A DNA stretch of 33,903 nt from Oceanicaulis sp. BBD 1991-10 (GCA_001657295.1 LYSW01000034.1:1-33903); one strand, 5' to 3'. Positions 10,631-20,862 are shown, numbered from the stretch's first letter. The notes: a model not told the origin generated them from the sequence alone. Program-made: numbers and translations.

Positions 10631-12682
10631 ATGCCAAGCGATTCGCAAAATGATCTTTTCGGCGCCGGCGCGTCGAAATCCGCTTCGCCCGAGCCCGGCC
10701 CGGCGCCGCGCGCGAAAAAGCCCGCACCGCCTTCGCCGGCGTCACCTTCAGGCTATGACGCCAACGCCATTGAGGTTCTCGAGGGCCTGGAGCCGGTTCG
10801 AAAGCGTCCCGGCATGTATATCGGCGGCACCGATGAACGCGCCCTGCACCATCTCTTTGCTGAGGTGCTGGATAACTCCATGGACGAAGCGGTGGCGGGC
10901 CATGCCGACCGGATTGAGGTCAGCCTGGATCTCGACGGCTATGTCACCGTCGTGGACAACGGCCGCGGCATCCCTGTCGATCCACACCCCAAATTTCCCG
11001 ACAAGTCTGCGCTGGAAGTGGTGCTGACCACGCTGCACGCGGGCGGCAAATTCTCCGACAAGGCCTATGAAACCTCGGGCGGCCTGCACGGCGTGGGCGT
11101 CTCCGTGGTGAATGCATTGTCCGAGCATTTGGAAGTGGAGGTCGCGCGCGATCGGACGCTGTGGCGGCAGATTTATGCGCGGGGCCTGCCGCAAGGACCG
11201 ATTGAGAATGTCGGCGGCGCCCCCAATCGCCGCGGCACCTCGGTGCGCTTCAAGCCGGACGCTGAAATCTTCGGGCCGCGCACCTCCATGAAGGCGCCGC
11301 GCCTGTTCAACATGGCGCGTTCAAAAGCCTTTTTGCGCCGCGGTGTCGAGATTCGCTGGAGATGCGCGCCGGAGCTGGTCGAAGGCACGGACATCCCAAG
11401 CGAAACCACGCTCTGTTTTCCGGGCGGGCTCGCCGACCGCCTCAGCGAATTGCTCGCCGGCGCCAATCTGGTGACAGACGCCTTTTCCGGCCGGGTCGAG
11501 CGCGATGGGCGGATGGGCGCGGTGGAATGGGCCGTGGCCTTCTCCGAGAACGGCTTCGGCGAGCATGACGGATTTTGCCAGAGCTATTGCAACACCGTGC
11601 CGACCCCCATGGGCGGCACCCATGAGCAGGGCTTCCGCGCCGCATTGTCCAAAGGTCTCCGCGCCTATGGCGATATCGCCGGGGTTAAGAAGGCCGGCCA
11701 GATCACCGCGGACGATGTTTTGGGCGGAGCCGGGGCGCTTTTGTCCGTCTTCATCAAGGACCCGGAATTCCAAGGCCAGACCAAGGACCGGTTGTCCACG
11801 ACCGAGGCGCAGCGACTGGTCGAACAAGCCATCCGGGACCAGTTCGACCATTGGCTCGCAGCGCGTCCCAAGGACGCCTTACGCTTGGTGGAATGGGCGG
11901 TGGAGCGGGCTGAGGACCGCCTGAAACGCAAGCGCGAAAAGGAAGTCAAACGGCAGTCGGCAACGCGCAAGCTCCGCCTGCCCGGCAAGCTTGCGGATTG
12001 TTCCCAGAGCGCTGCGGACGGCACCGAGATTTTCCTTGTGGAAGGCGATTCCGCCGGCGGATCGGCCAAGCAGGCGCGCGATCGCGCGACCCAGGCGATT
12101 CTGCCGCTGCGCGGCAAGATCCTCAACGTCGCTTCGGCGACCGCCGACAAGATCGCCGCCAATCAGGAAATCTCCGATTTGACGCTGGCGCTGGGCGTGC
12201 AGCCAGGCAAGCATTTCGACCTTGAAGACCTTCGCTATGAACGCGTCATCATCATGTGTGACGCGGATGTGGACGGCGCGCATATCGCGGCGCTTCTGGC
12301 GACCTTCTTTTATAAATTCATGCCGGGCCTGATTGAATCCGGCCGCCTCTTTATGGCGCAACCGCCGCTCTACCGTCTCACTCAAGGCGGCAAGACGCTA
12401 TACGCGGCCGACGACGCGGAAAAGGACCGGCTGATCGAGACCGAGTTCAAATCGGGCAAGGTCGAAGTCGGACGCTTCAAGGGCCTGGGCGAGATGACGC
12501 CGAGCCAGCTGAAATCGACGACCATGCTGCCGTCGACCCGCTCGCTTGCGCGGGTCACGGTCACCGCGGAAATGCGCGAGGCGGCGGACAAGCTGGTCGA
12601 GACGCTGATGGGCAAGAAGCCGGAGCTACGTTTCAAATACATCCAGGAACACGCGGCCTTTGTTGAGGACGTCGACCTTTAG
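10631..12682 (+). CDS. parE: DNA topoisomerase IV subunit B
   Basis: A 683-residue ATPase subunit of the type IIA topoisomerase that decatenates daughter chromosomes together with ParC. The first 40 residues are a Pro/Ala/Lys-rich tail. The GHKL ATPase follows: [19 protein letters not shown], the catalytic Glu78 in [16 protein letters not shown] and [15 protein letters not shown]. The transducer domain comes next, then the TOPRIM domain with [15 protein letters not shown] (about 471), [14 protein letters not shown] and the metal-binding [10 protein letters not shown] (about 544), ending with [13 protein letters not shown]. The short length, lacking any GyrB insertion, and the alphaproteobacterial NVASA sequence favour ParE over GyrB. 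Start at ATG 10631 because it is the only in-frame start before the ATPase domain. Confidence 0.94.
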   Translation: MPSDSQNDLFGAGASKSASPEPGPAPRAKKPAPPSPASPSGYDANAIEVLEGLEPVRKRPGMYIGGTDERALHHLFAEVLDNSMDEAVAGHADRIEVSLDLDGYVTVVDNGRGIPVDPHPKFPDKSALEVVLTTLHAGGKFSDKAYETSGGLHGVGVSVVNALSEHLEVEVARDRTLWRQIYARGLPQGPIENVGGAPNRRGTSVRFKPDAEIFGPRTSMKAPRLFNMARSKAFLRRGVEIRWRCAPELVEGTDIPSETTLCFPGGLADRLSELLAGANLVTDAFSGRVERDGRMGAVEWAVAFSENGFGEHDGFCQSYCNTVPTPMGGTHEQGFRAALSKGLRAYGDIAGVKKAGQITADDVLGGAGALLSVFIKDPEFQGQTKDRLSTTEAQRLVEQAIRDQFDHWLAARPKDALRLVEWAVERAEDRLKRKREKEVKRQSATRKLRLPGKLADCSQSAADGTEIFLVEGDSAGGSAKQARDRATQAILPLRGKILNVASATADKIAANQEISDLTLALGVQPGKHFDLEDLRYERVIIMCDADVDGAHIAALLATFFYKFMPGLIESGRLFMAQPPLYRLTQGGKTLYAADDAEKDRLIETEFKSGKVEVGRFKGLGEMTPSQLKSTTMLPSTRSLARVTVTAEMREAADKLVETLMGKKPELRFKYIQEHAAFVEDVDL

Positions 12683-12724
12683 GGGCGCCGCGCGGGAACG
12701 CACCGCGACGACAAAGCGCCTGCT

Positions 12725-12762
12725 AAACCCTGAATCGACACAGATTCGCGAATTGGGGGTTT
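12725..12762 (+). terminator. Weak hairpin after parE, possible terminator
   Basis: Outer arms AAACCC (12725-12730) and GGGTTT (12757-12762) enclose an inner GAATC/GATTC pairing (12732-12736, 12743-12747) and are followed by CTCT. It is the only terminator-like structure in the 182-base parE to 12865 gap. The stem is interrupted, so this is a weak call. Confidence 0.25.
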
Positions 12763-12864
12763 CTCTGATAGAGTTTGCAGCCTCGCAGGCTGGGATCCAG
12801 GGGCGCGCTTGCGTCGATCTAAGGTCGTTTCCGGCCGCCACGCCATCGTCGCGGAGCGCGTCCC

Positions 12865-13668
12865 ATGATCCGGAAAACCGCCTTCATCCTCATCCTGACA
12901 TGGATTTGGTGCGCCGCCGCGCCGGCGATCGCCCAGGATGACGAACCGCCTTGGGCGGATGAGTATCAATCCGCCACCAATTTCCTGGCCTGCCGCGGCA
13001 ACGGCTATGCGCTCTGCTATTATTCCGGGCCGGATGAGCATCAGCCCACAAAGGGCGACACCCCCTCGCCGCGCCTGCCGTGCGCGCCCAACGGACCAAA
13101 TAGCGTGAACTGCACCTGCTATGCGCTGGACGACGGCGTGTATCAGGGCGAGCTGACATATAACTATGTTGAAGTCGGCTCCATCCTCGACCCGAACGTG
13201 CTTCGCGAGACCCAGGAAGTATGCGGCGTAGACGGCTCGAACTGCCTGAACATGGTGAATCTTCGTGGGCTCTGTCACACTGAACCGGGTGTGATTGCGG
13301 AAGCGGAGGAGTGCCAGGCGGCGCCGGTCTGCAGCTATCTGGGAGACCCGGCGAACGGTGTCCCGCAATCGCTCTATCCGCATCTTGACGACGTCACCCT
13401 GATCTCAACCTTCTCCTTCGCCTACAGCGACGTGCATTATTTCGGCTCAACGCCCTGCACGCCGCCCGCCATCGCCAATCCGGTCTATGCCGGCTGCATG
13501 ACCGCGCCCTGCCGGCAAGGCGAGGACGGTCTGGTGACCTGCGATTGCCCGCTCTATCCCGGCCCTTATCAAGTCGGCCAGAACTATCGCACCCATGGAA
13601 CGCTCCAATGCGATATCGAGCCGAATTTCTGGTCGGCGGCCTATCATGAAGACGCCGAACTCGAGTGA
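12865..13668 (+). CDS. Secreted cysteine-rich protein of unknown function with an apparent internal repeat
   Basis: I do not recognise a family. The 267-residue product starts at ATG 12865 (GGAG at 12852-12855) with a standard signal peptide: MIRK, a hydrophobic core, and AIA cleavage after about residue 23. The mature part contains 16 cysteines, an even number consistent with an extensively disulphide-bonded extracytoplasmic protein. Two segments share a pattern: LPCAPNGPNSVNCTCYALDD then GVYQG in the first half, and APCRQGEDGLVTCDCPLYPG then PYQVG near the C-terminus, each a PC, spacer, CxC, spacer, YQ unit. No membrane segment or catalytic motif is visible. It is monocistronic, between parE and the amidohydrolase pair. 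It could be an envelope structural or inhibitor-like protein, but nothing supports a specific function. Confidence 0.75.
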   Translation: MIRKTAFILILTWIWCAAAPAIAQDDEPPWADEYQSATNFLACRGNGYALCYYSGPDEHQPTKGDTPSPRLPCAPNGPNSVNCTCYALDDGVYQGELTYNYVEVGSILDPNVLRETQEVCGVDGSNCLNMVNLRGLCHTEPGVIAEAEECQAAPVCSYLGDPANGVPQSLYPHLDDVTLISTFSFAYSDVHYFGSTPCTPPAIANPVYAGCMTAPCRQGEDGLVTCDCPLYPGPYQVGQNYRTHGTLQCDIEPNFWSAAYHEDAELE

Positions 13669-13723
13669 GATGGAGCGATATCCCGGCCGATCGACGAAGC
13701 CGGCTGGCTCATCCGCGACGGAT

Positions 13724-13749
13724 TTGATCGGCGTTCAGTGTAATATAAT
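13724..13749 (+). promoter_or_regulatory. AT-rich promoter-like segment ahead of the amidohydrolase pair
   Basis: In an otherwise GC-rich genome the stretch 13738-13773 is strikingly AT-rich and contains a perfect TATAAT at 13744-13749. The nearest TTGATC (13724-13729) leaves only 14 bases between boxes, shorter than the 16-18 preferred, so the -35 assignment is uncertain. The distance to the ATG at 13831 would give a leader of roughly 75 bases. Confidence 0.35.
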
Positions 13750-13830
13750 AACCCCTTTTCTTTTAGGTTTTTAGGCGCGACCCTTGCCCCGTTAGCGCGC
13801 CGCGTGCGCGTCAGACTTCGGGGAGTATTC

Positions 13831-15273
13831 ATGTTTTCCAGATTCAAGGCGCTCGGCGCCGGGCTGGCCGCGCTCGCGGCGCTCGGTTTGGCGGGGTGTT
13901 CATCCGGCGACGACAGTCCGGATGCAAACGCAAATGGCGAAGACGGCGGCGATGTCGACGTCGTCCGTTATGATCCCGATCCCTTCCCCTCCACCTATGT
14001 GCCGGCGCCGTCCGGCGTCACGCTGATCCGCGGCGCCACCGTGTTCGACGGAATTGGCGGCGAATTCCCCAATACGGACATCCTGGTGGAGAATGGCCGC
14101 ATCGCTTCGATCGGTCAGGGCCTTGAAGCGCCCGAGGGCGCGGAAGTGGTCGATGCGGCGGGTCGCTATGTGACCCCCGGCGTCATCGACATTCACTCTC
14201 ATCTGGGCGTCTACCCCTCCCCCAGCGTCAATGCGCATTCGGACGGCAATGAAGTCACCGGACCGGTGACCGCGGAGGTTTGGGCCGAGCATGGCGTCTG
14301 GCCGCAGGATCCAGGCTTCGACACCGCGCTGGCGGCCGGCGTGACCACGCTTCACGTCCTGCCCGGCTCGGCCAATCTGTTCGGCGGACGCGGCGTGACG
14401 CTGCGCAACGTGCCCTCGCGCACGGTCCAGGGCATGAAATTTCCCGACGCGCCCTACACGCTGAAAATGGCCTGTGGCGAGAATCCAAAGCGCGTCTACG
14501 GGCGCCAGGGCCGCGCGCCGGGCTCGCGCATGGGCAATGTCGCAGGCTACCGCGAAGCCTGGCAGCGCGCAGTCGAGTATCGCCGCAGCTGGCAGGATTA
14601 CTGGGAGAGCGCGGAAGCGGGCGAAGACGCCAATCCGCCGACTCGCAATCTGGAGCTCGACACTCTGATGGGGGTTCTGGACGGGGAGATCATGGTGCAG
14701 ATGCACTGCTACCGGGCCGATGAAATGGCGCTGATCCTCGATATGGCCGAGGAGTTCGACTATCAGGTGAGCGTCTTCCACCACGCCGTCGAGGCCTACA
14801 AAATCCCAGACCTGCTCGAAGCGCACGGCGCCTGCGCGGCGGTCTGGGCCGACTGGGGCGGGTTTAAAATGGAGGCCTATGACTCCATTCCCGAAAACCT
14901 GCCAATCACCCATGCTGGCGGCGCCTGCGCCATGATCCACTCTGATTCAGACCTGGGCATCCAGCGTCTCAACCACGAGGTCGCCAAAGCCCTGTCGGAC
15001 GGCCGCCGCATGGGACTGGAGATCACGGATGCGGACGCGGTCGCGTGGATGACCAGCCGTCCGGCGCAAGGGCTTGGAATCTTCGATGAGACCGGCTCGA
15101 TCGAAGCCGGCAAGCGCGCCGATATCGTGATCTGGTCCGGCCATCCCTTCTCCAGCTATTCGCTGGCGGAGCAGGTCTTCATCGATGGCGCGCTCATGTT
15201 CGACCGCACCGATCCGGCGCGGCGGACCATTCGCGACTTCATGCTCGGTCAGCCCGGCGAAGGAGATTACTGA
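13831..15273 (+). CDS. Amidohydrolase family lipoprotein (imidazolonepropionase-like), complete metal site
   Basis: A 480-residue lipoprotein of the amidohydrolase superfamily (TIM barrel, COG1228-like). The start is ATG 13831, preceded by GGGGAG six bases away; an upstream in-frame ATG lacks this site. The signal ends LAGC with lipidated Cys23. All expected metal and catalytic residues are present: H122-x-H124 in DIHSHLG, His292 in QMHCYR, His317/318 in FHHAVEAYK and Asp372 in HSDSD. The C-terminal GSIEAGKRADIVIWSG is the usual return strand of the small beta domain. Expected activity is hydrolysis of a cyclic amide or peptide-like bond in the periplasm; the substrate is unknown. It is one base ahead of a paralogue (15275) in the same operon, and no transporter or catabolic gene accompanies the pair. 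Confidence 0.85.
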   Translation: MFSRFKALGAGLAALAALGLAGCSSGDDSPDANANGEDGGDVDVVRYDPDPFPSTYVPAPSGVTLIRGATVFDGIGGEFPNTDILVENGRIASIGQGLEAPEGAEVVDAAGRYVTPGVIDIHSHLGVYPSPSVNAHSDGNEVTGPVTAEVWAEHGVWPQDPGFDTALAAGVTTLHVLPGSANLFGGRGVTLRNVPSRTVQGMKFPDAPYTLKMACGENPKRVYGRQGRAPGSRMGNVAGYREAWQRAVEYRRSWQDYWESAEAGEDANPPTRNLELDTLMGVLDGEIMVQMHCYRADEMALILDMAEEFDYQVSVFHHAVEAYKIPDLLEAHGACAAVWADWGGFKMEAYDSIPENLPITHAGGACAMIHSDSDLGIQRLNHEVAKALSDGRRMGLEITDADAVAWMTSRPAQGLGIFDETGSIEAGKRADIVIWSGHPFSSYSLAEQVFIDGALMFDRTDPARRTIRDFMLGQPGEGDY

Positions 15274-15274
15274 G

Positions 15275-16549
15275 ATGAAACACCTTCTGATCAGTCTCGG
15301 GCTTGCTGCAGCGTTGATCGCGCCGGCGGCCGCGCAAACGATCGTCGTCAGCAATGGCCGCATCGTCACCAACACCACAGCCGGCGTCATCGAAAATGGC
15401 GTCGTGGTCATCCGCGACGGCGAAATCGTCGCTGTGGGCGGTCAAGGCGAGTTCAGCGACACCGACGCGATCATGATCGATGCAAACGGCGGCTGGATCA
15501 CGCCGGGCCTGTTTCATCCCCACACTCAGCTTGGCTTGGTGGAGGTGGCGCTTGAAAGCTCCACCCGCGACAATGCGGCGGACGACAGTTCCTTCACCGC
15601 CGCGCTGGATGTCGCCGACGGGTTTAATCCATCCGGCAATCACATCGACGAAGCGCGCAGTGAAGGCATCACCCGCTTCGCCGTGCATCCGTCCACCGGG
15701 TCCGCCATCATCGCCGGTCGCGGCGCGCTGGCTGACAGCTCAGGCGAGCCGGACAGCCTGTTCGCCGCCCGGCGCTTCATGCTTGTCGACCTCTCCTCCT
15801 CCGGTGCGAACACCGCCGGCGGCGCGCGCACGGCGGCGTGGGCCTTTCTGAGGTCCGCCATCGAGGATGCGCGCTTTTATCCGGGCCGCTTCATGGCCCA
15901 TCATGAAGGCGACGCGATCGACCGGTATGACGCCGCCGCCATGGTCGGCGTGGTGCGCGGAGAAATGCCGCTTGTGATGATCATGGACCGAGCCAGCGAT
16001 ATTCGCTGGGCCCTGGCGTTTGCAGCGAACTATCCCTCCATCCGGATCATCATCGCCGGCGCTGCGGAAGCCCATCTGGTGGCCGACGAGCTGGCGGCGG
16101 CGGACGTCCCCGTCATCTATGACCCGATGCGCAATCTGCCCGACAGTTTCGACACGCTCGCATCCACCAATGAAGGCGCTGCGATCCTGCATGCGGCCGG
16201 CGTTCAGACGGCCTTCACGACGGTAGGCTCGGACCTGTATTGGAATCCTCGCCTCCTGCCCCAGCACGCCGGCATCGCCGTCGCCCATGGCGCGAATTGG
16301 GCCGACGCCTTCCGGTCCATCACGCTGACGCCGGCCGAAATCTTCGGGGTCGGCGACCGGTATGGCGCCCTGGCGGCGGGTTATGCCGGCGACGTCGTGG
16401 TGTGGGATGGCGACCCGCTCGAAGTGATGAGCGCGCCCACGACGGTCATCATCGAGGGCCAGGTCCAGAATCTGGAGACACGGCAGACCAGGCTTCGGGA
16501 TCGCTACGCAACCCCGGGCGAAGAGGGCCGGCACGCCTATCGCCACTAA
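15275..16549 (+). CDS. Exported amidohydrolase paralogue lacking most metal ligands
   Basis: A 424-residue protein starting at ATG 15275, directly after the previous stop (TGAGATG). The start gives a clean signal peptide MKHLLISLGLAAALIAPAAA; the longer in-frame extension to 15185 lies inside the upstream gene. It is homologous to that gene along its length and keeps the barrel pattern, HxH (H81, H83 in LFHPHTQ) and the terminal AGYAGDVVVWDGDP. Aligned without gaps to its neighbour, however, His292 becomes Ile236, His317/318 become Ala261-Gly262 and the catalytic Asp372 becomes Gly318. It may therefore be a pseudoenzyme, a binding partner of the lipoprotein paralogue, or use a different metal site. 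Tandem pairs of such amidohydrolases are known in related bacteria. The substrate is unknown. Confidence 0.83.
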   Translation: MKHLLISLGLAAALIAPAAAQTIVVSNGRIVTNTTAGVIENGVVVIRDGEIVAVGGQGEFSDTDAIMIDANGGWITPGLFHPHTQLGLVEVALESSTRDNAADDSSFTAALDVADGFNPSGNHIDEARSEGITRFAVHPSTGSAIIAGRGALADSSGEPDSLFAARRFMLVDLSSSGANTAGGARTAAWAFLRSAIEDARFYPGRFMAHHEGDAIDRYDAAAMVGVVRGEMPLVMIMDRASDIRWALAFAANYPSIRIIIAGAAEAHLVADELAAADVPVIYDPMRNLPDSFDTLASTNEGAAILHAAGVQTAFTTVGSDLYWNPRLLPQHAGIAVAHGANWADAFRSITLTPAEIFGVGDRYGALAAGYAGDVVVWDGDPLEVMSAPTTVIIEGQVQNLETRQTRLRDRYATPGEEGRHAYRH

Positions 16550-16594
16550 ACGATGCCCGGCGCGCCACAGCGCGGGTCGGTATCAGCCATAATC

Positions 16595-16626
16595 AGGCCG
16601 GCCGCGTTGACAGCGCGCGCCGGCCT
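16595..16626 (+). terminator. Hairpin after the amidohydrolase operon
   Basis: A perfect 8-bp arm pair AGGCCGGC (16595-16602) and GCCGGCCT (16619-16626) with a GC-rich 16-base interior sits 46 bases after the stop codon and is followed by CTTATGTT. It is a plausible terminator between this operon and the helicase gene, though the T-tract is poor. The helicase leader fills the rest of the 167-base gap. Confidence 0.4.
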
Positions 16627-16716
16627 CTTATGTTCCGCGCCACGTACGGAGCGCCCAGACGCGGCGCATCGGGCCCGGCGAACGCGCCGGCGCCGCTTAA
16701 GATCGTCCAGAGGCGC

Positions 16717-18093
<1,377 letters not shown>

Positions 18094-18203
18094 ACCATTC
18101 CGGCTGATTGGCGGCCCGCGTTTACCCGATCTTTCCATTCACGGCGATAGTCTGGCGTTAACGACAACGACGGCCGTGGGCCGCAAAACGTCAGGGGCGC
18201 CAG

Positions 18204-19256
18204 GTGAACGGCAGACTTCAGTCAGAGGAAGGCATAAATCTCGCGCGGACCGCGCTGGATTTGATGGCGAACCACTCAGTCCCGCCCACAGCTCACAATT
18301 ACGCGGTGTTCACCGCTTTCGTGGCGGATTCCAATCCCGAGCTTTGCTCTGAATTGCAAGCCCTGGTGAATGTCGGCGGTCCGATCGAAGCTGGGACCCT
18401 GGAAGATCTCTACGATCGCTTCTTCACGTTCAAGCGCATCCAGGATGCGGTGATGGAGGTTGGCGGCGCCATGAGCCGAGAGCTCGGAGCCGTGGTCAAA
18501 ACCCTTGAAGCGGCGGAACGCGACACCGCAGCCTATGGCGAAGCGCTGGCCGGGGCGTCCGGGCAGCTGGACGATGCGACCGACAGCGCAAGCGTGAAGC
18601 AGATGGTGGAGGGTCTTGTCGCCGCCACCGCCCGCATGCAGCGCCGCTCTCGCGACCTTGAGCAGCGTCTCCAGGAGACCTCGCAGGAGGTTGATCAGCT
18701 CCGCAATAATTTGGAGAAGGTGCGCGAGGAGGCGATGACGGACGCGCTCACCGGAGTTGCGAACCGGAAGCGCTTTGACGAATCGATGCGCAAATCGCGC
18801 CGTGAAGCCGATTTGAAGGGAGACCCCTTCTCGCTGATCATGTGCGACATCGATCACTTCAAGCGCTTCAACGACACCTGGGGCCATCAGACTGGCGACC
18901 AGATCATCCGCTTCGTGGCCGCCTGCCTGTCGCGCTTCTCGCGCGACACCCATGTCGTGGCGCGCTATGGCGGGGAAGAGTTCGCCGTCGTATTGCCGAG
19001 CGCGAGGCTGCAGGACGCGATGGTGATCGCGGAGAAGGTCCGCTCAACGGTGGAGAGCAAGCGCTTGCTGCGCAAGTCCACCAATGAAGACCTGGGAAAC
19101 ATCACCGTTTCCTTAGGCGTTTCCGAATACCGCAGCGGCGAGAGCGTGGAATGTCTGCTCGAGCGCTGCGACACCAATCTCTACAAGTCCAAGCAGACCG
19201 GCCGAAACAAGGTGACGGTGGACGAAGGACGCGGTTCAAGAACCGCCGCCGCCTGA
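18204..19256 (+). CDS. GGDEF diguanylate cyclase with N-terminal helical region and coiled coil
   Basis: Makes cyclic di-GMP from two GTP. The 350-residue soluble protein starts at GTG 18204 with AGGGG upstream. Residues 1-135 form a helical region of unknown family, about 138-176 a coiled coil rich in Arg, Gln and Glu, and from about 178 (MTDALTGVANRKRF) a full GGDEF domain with the metal-binding DIDHFKRFND and the active-site loop GGEEF at 256-260. The residue in the inhibitory-site position, normally Asp of RxxD, is His (R247-D-T-H250), so product inhibition may be weakened. The layout of a cytoplasmic N-terminal region, coiled coil and GGDEF recalls DgcB-like cyclases of Caulobacter, but I do not assign that name. 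It is convergent with the glutathione S-transferase gene. Confidence 0.9.
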   Translation: MNGRLQSEEGINLARTALDLMANHSVPPTAHNYAVFTAFVADSNPELCSELQALVNVGGPIEAGTLEDLYDRFFTFKRIQDAVMEVGGAMSRELGAVVKTLEAAERDTAAYGEALAGASGQLDDATDSASVKQMVEGLVAATARMQRRSRDLEQRLQETSQEVDQLRNNLEKVREEAMTDALTGVANRKRFDESMRKSRREADLKGDPFSLIMCDIDHFKRFNDTWGHQTGDQIIRFVAACLSRFSRDTHVVARYGGEEFAVVLPSARLQDAMVIAEKVRSTVESKRLLRKSTNEDLGNITVSLGVSEYRSGESVECLLERCDTNLYKSKQTGRNKVTVDEGRGSRTAAA

Positions 19257-19346
19257 TCGCAAGCGACGTCCGAGGTCTTCCGCGACCGGTCGCCGCCTTA
19301 AAACGAAGTGTGCTCCGATCAACCGCGACAGCGGGCGTATGAGCGT

Positions 19347-19952
19347 CTAGGCGCCGGTCGGCGGGGCCGTTTTCTTAAAGCTGTCGCGCTCGAACCAGCG
19401 CCGTGCGAACTCGCCGAGCGCCGGCCAGCGTTCCCGCCAGTCCAGATCGGCGTAGCGAAGGTCAAGATAGCCTAGCGCCACAGCCACGGACAGCGCGCCC
19501 AGATCGACCGAGCGCTCGAACTGACCACGCTCCTGCTCCAGAACATCAAGCGTTCGGGCGATGCCCTTGGCCCAGCGATCGGCCCAGAAATCCCATTTCT
19601 GCTCATCTTCACGCATCAGCTCGATCCGCCTGCCGATGGTCAGATCGATCAGCCCGTCGGCCAGAGCCTGCTGACGCAAAACGAGAATGCGGCTCTCGCC
19701 CGACGCCGGAATCCAGTTTTCGTCATTGAGCGTGTCGAGGTATTCGCAAATCAACGGCGAATCCATGAGCGCAGGTCCGCGCTCGCGCTCAAGCGCCGGC
19801 ACCTTGCCCAGAGGGTTGAGCGCCTGCAATTCGGCCGGGTCTTCCAGAGGCGCGGCTTCGACAATCTCGACGCGGCCTTCCAGACCTTTTTCAAGGATCA
19901 GGGCGCGGCATTTCCGGGCGTACGGAGAGGTATTGGAAATATATAGCTTCAT
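19347..19952 (-). CDS. Glutathione S-transferase family protein
   Basis: A 201-residue protein from the ATG at 19952; an in-frame ATG 13 codons further upstream at 19991 would add residues before the fold begins. The N-terminal thioredoxin-like half begins MKLYISNTSPYARKCRA, with Ser9 and Tyr11 near the usual glutathione-activating position, and contains NPLGKVPALE and DSPLICEYLD, the cis-Pro and Ser of the glutathione site. The C-terminal half is all-helical. Likely cytoplasmic conjugation or stress-related function; substrate unknown. It lies 84 bases downstream of sufA in the same direction and may be read from the suf transcript. It converges on the diguanylate cyclase gene with 90 bases between. 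Confidence 0.87.
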   Translation of the reverse strand: MKLYISNTSPYARKCRALILEKGLEGRVEIVEAAPLEDPAELQALNPLGKVPALERERGPALMDSPLICEYLDTLNDENWIPASGESRILVLRQQALADGLIDLTIGRRIELMREDEQKWDFWADRWAKGIARTLDVLEQERGQFERSVDLGALSVAVALGYLDLRYADLDWRERWPALGEFARRWFERDSFKKTAPPTGA

Positions 19953-20036
19953 AATGAATCCAAGAGTGAACCGGCGCGCAATCTGCCCCATTCGCCAGAG
20001 GAGGCAAGCGGGCTCGCCACTTGGTTCAGCACACGC

Positions 20037-20396
20037 TTAATTGTCGAGATTGACCGGAATGAGCGTCACGCTCTCCCCGCACCCGCACGCGTCCGTCTCG
20101 TTAGGGTTTTTAAACACGAATTTGGCGTGCAGCGGCGTAACTTCATAATCGAGCTGGGAGCCCAGCAAGAAGAGCAAGGACTTGGCGTCGACCACAATCT
20201 CCACGCCCTGGTCCTCGACCCGTTCGTCCAGCGGGTCCGGCTCGCTGACATAGTCCATCACGTATTCCATGCCGGCGCAGCCGCCATTCTTCACGCCGAC
20301 GCGCAGATAGCCCGCCTCCTTGTCCGCCATGAGCGCTTTCACGCGGTCAGCAGCGGCGTCGGTCAGGGTGACAGCTTTGGGCCTGGCTCGTGTCAT
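20037..20396 (-). CDS. sufA: A-type iron-sulphur carrier protein SufA/IscA-like
   Basis: A 119-residue A-type carrier that accepts a cluster from SufBCD and passes it to apoproteins. The three conserved cysteines are visible: Cys in NGGCAGMEY (about residue 40) and the CGCG pair in ACGCGESV near the C-terminus. The ATG at 20396 is the only reasonable start. It is the last suf gene of the operon, 13 bases after sufT. IscA, SufA and ErpA cannot be separated reliably from sequence alone; the suf context makes SufA the natural name. Confidence 0.9.
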   Translation of the reverse strand: MTRARPKAVTLTDAAADRVKALMADKEAGYLRVGVKNGGCAGMEYVMDYVSEPDPLDERVEDQGVEIVVDAKSLLFLLGSQLDYEVTPLHAKFVFKNPNETDACGCGESVTLIPVNLDN

Positions 20397-20409
20397 CGTC
20401 GGTGCGCTC

Positions 20410-20853
20410 TTACAGCATGTTCAACATCAGCCGGGCCTCTTCGGACATGCGGTCCGGGGTCCACGGCGGATCAAAGGTCAGGTTCACGTCAGCACGGTCG
20501 ACGCCGTCGACCGTCTCACAGGCGTCTTTCACCCAGATCGGCATCTCGCCAGCGACCGGGCAGCCGGGGGCGGTCAGCGTCATTTCGACTTTCAAAACCC
20601 CTTCGGCTTCCAAATCGACCTGATAGATCAGGCCGAGTTCATAGATATCGGCGGGGATTTCCGGGTCATGCACGGTCTTTAGCGCTGCGATGACATCCTC
20701 GGTGATGCGTTCGATTTCGCCCGGCGGCAAATCTGGATCAGATCCGGCCGACTGTGGTGCGGTTTCCGGCGACGGCGCCGCATCCGCCGCGGGCGGACCG
20801 CCGGCGCCGAGATCGATTACGTCGCGCTCAGGTGTCTGGGTATCGTCTCTCAT
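20410..20853 (-). CDS. sufT: SufT, MIP18/DUF59 family iron-sulphur cluster maturation factor
   Basis: A 147-residue protein with a roughly 50-residue acidic, Pro/Ala-rich N-terminal extension followed by a DUF59 domain: ALKTVHDPEIPADIYELGLI, TAPGCPVAG with the conserved Cys, and the C-terminal DPPWTPDRMSEEARLML. Members of this family help transfer or maintain Fe-S clusters in target proteins and are standard partners in alphaproteobacterial suf operons. It starts at ATG 20853, nine bases after the sufS stop, with a GGGGGA ribosome site in between. The N-terminal extension has no recognisable motif. Confidence 0.9.
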   Translation of the reverse strand: MRDDTQTPERDVIDLGAGGPPAADAAPSPETAPQSAGSDPDLPPGEIERITEDVIAALKTVHDPEIPADIYELGLIYQVDLEAEGVLKVEMTLTAPGCPVAGEMPIWVKDACETVDGVDRADVNLTFDPPWTPDRMSEEARLMLNML

Positions 20854-20862
20854 CGCGTCCCC

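Noticed and set aside
13900-14940. 346-codon minus-strand open frame opposite the first amidohydrolase
   Set aside because: The plus strand carries all catalytic motifs; the antisense frame shows none.
18111-18184. GCGGCCC and GGGCCGC inverted repeat in the leader of the GGDEF gene
   Set aside because: The arms are 60 bases apart and GC-only; no evidence it forms a functional structure.
19282-19293. Perfect 12-bp palindrome GCGACCGGTCGC between the cyclase and GST genes
   Set aside because: Short GC palindromes are expected by chance in this composition, there is no loop for a terminator, and it lies between convergent 3' ends.
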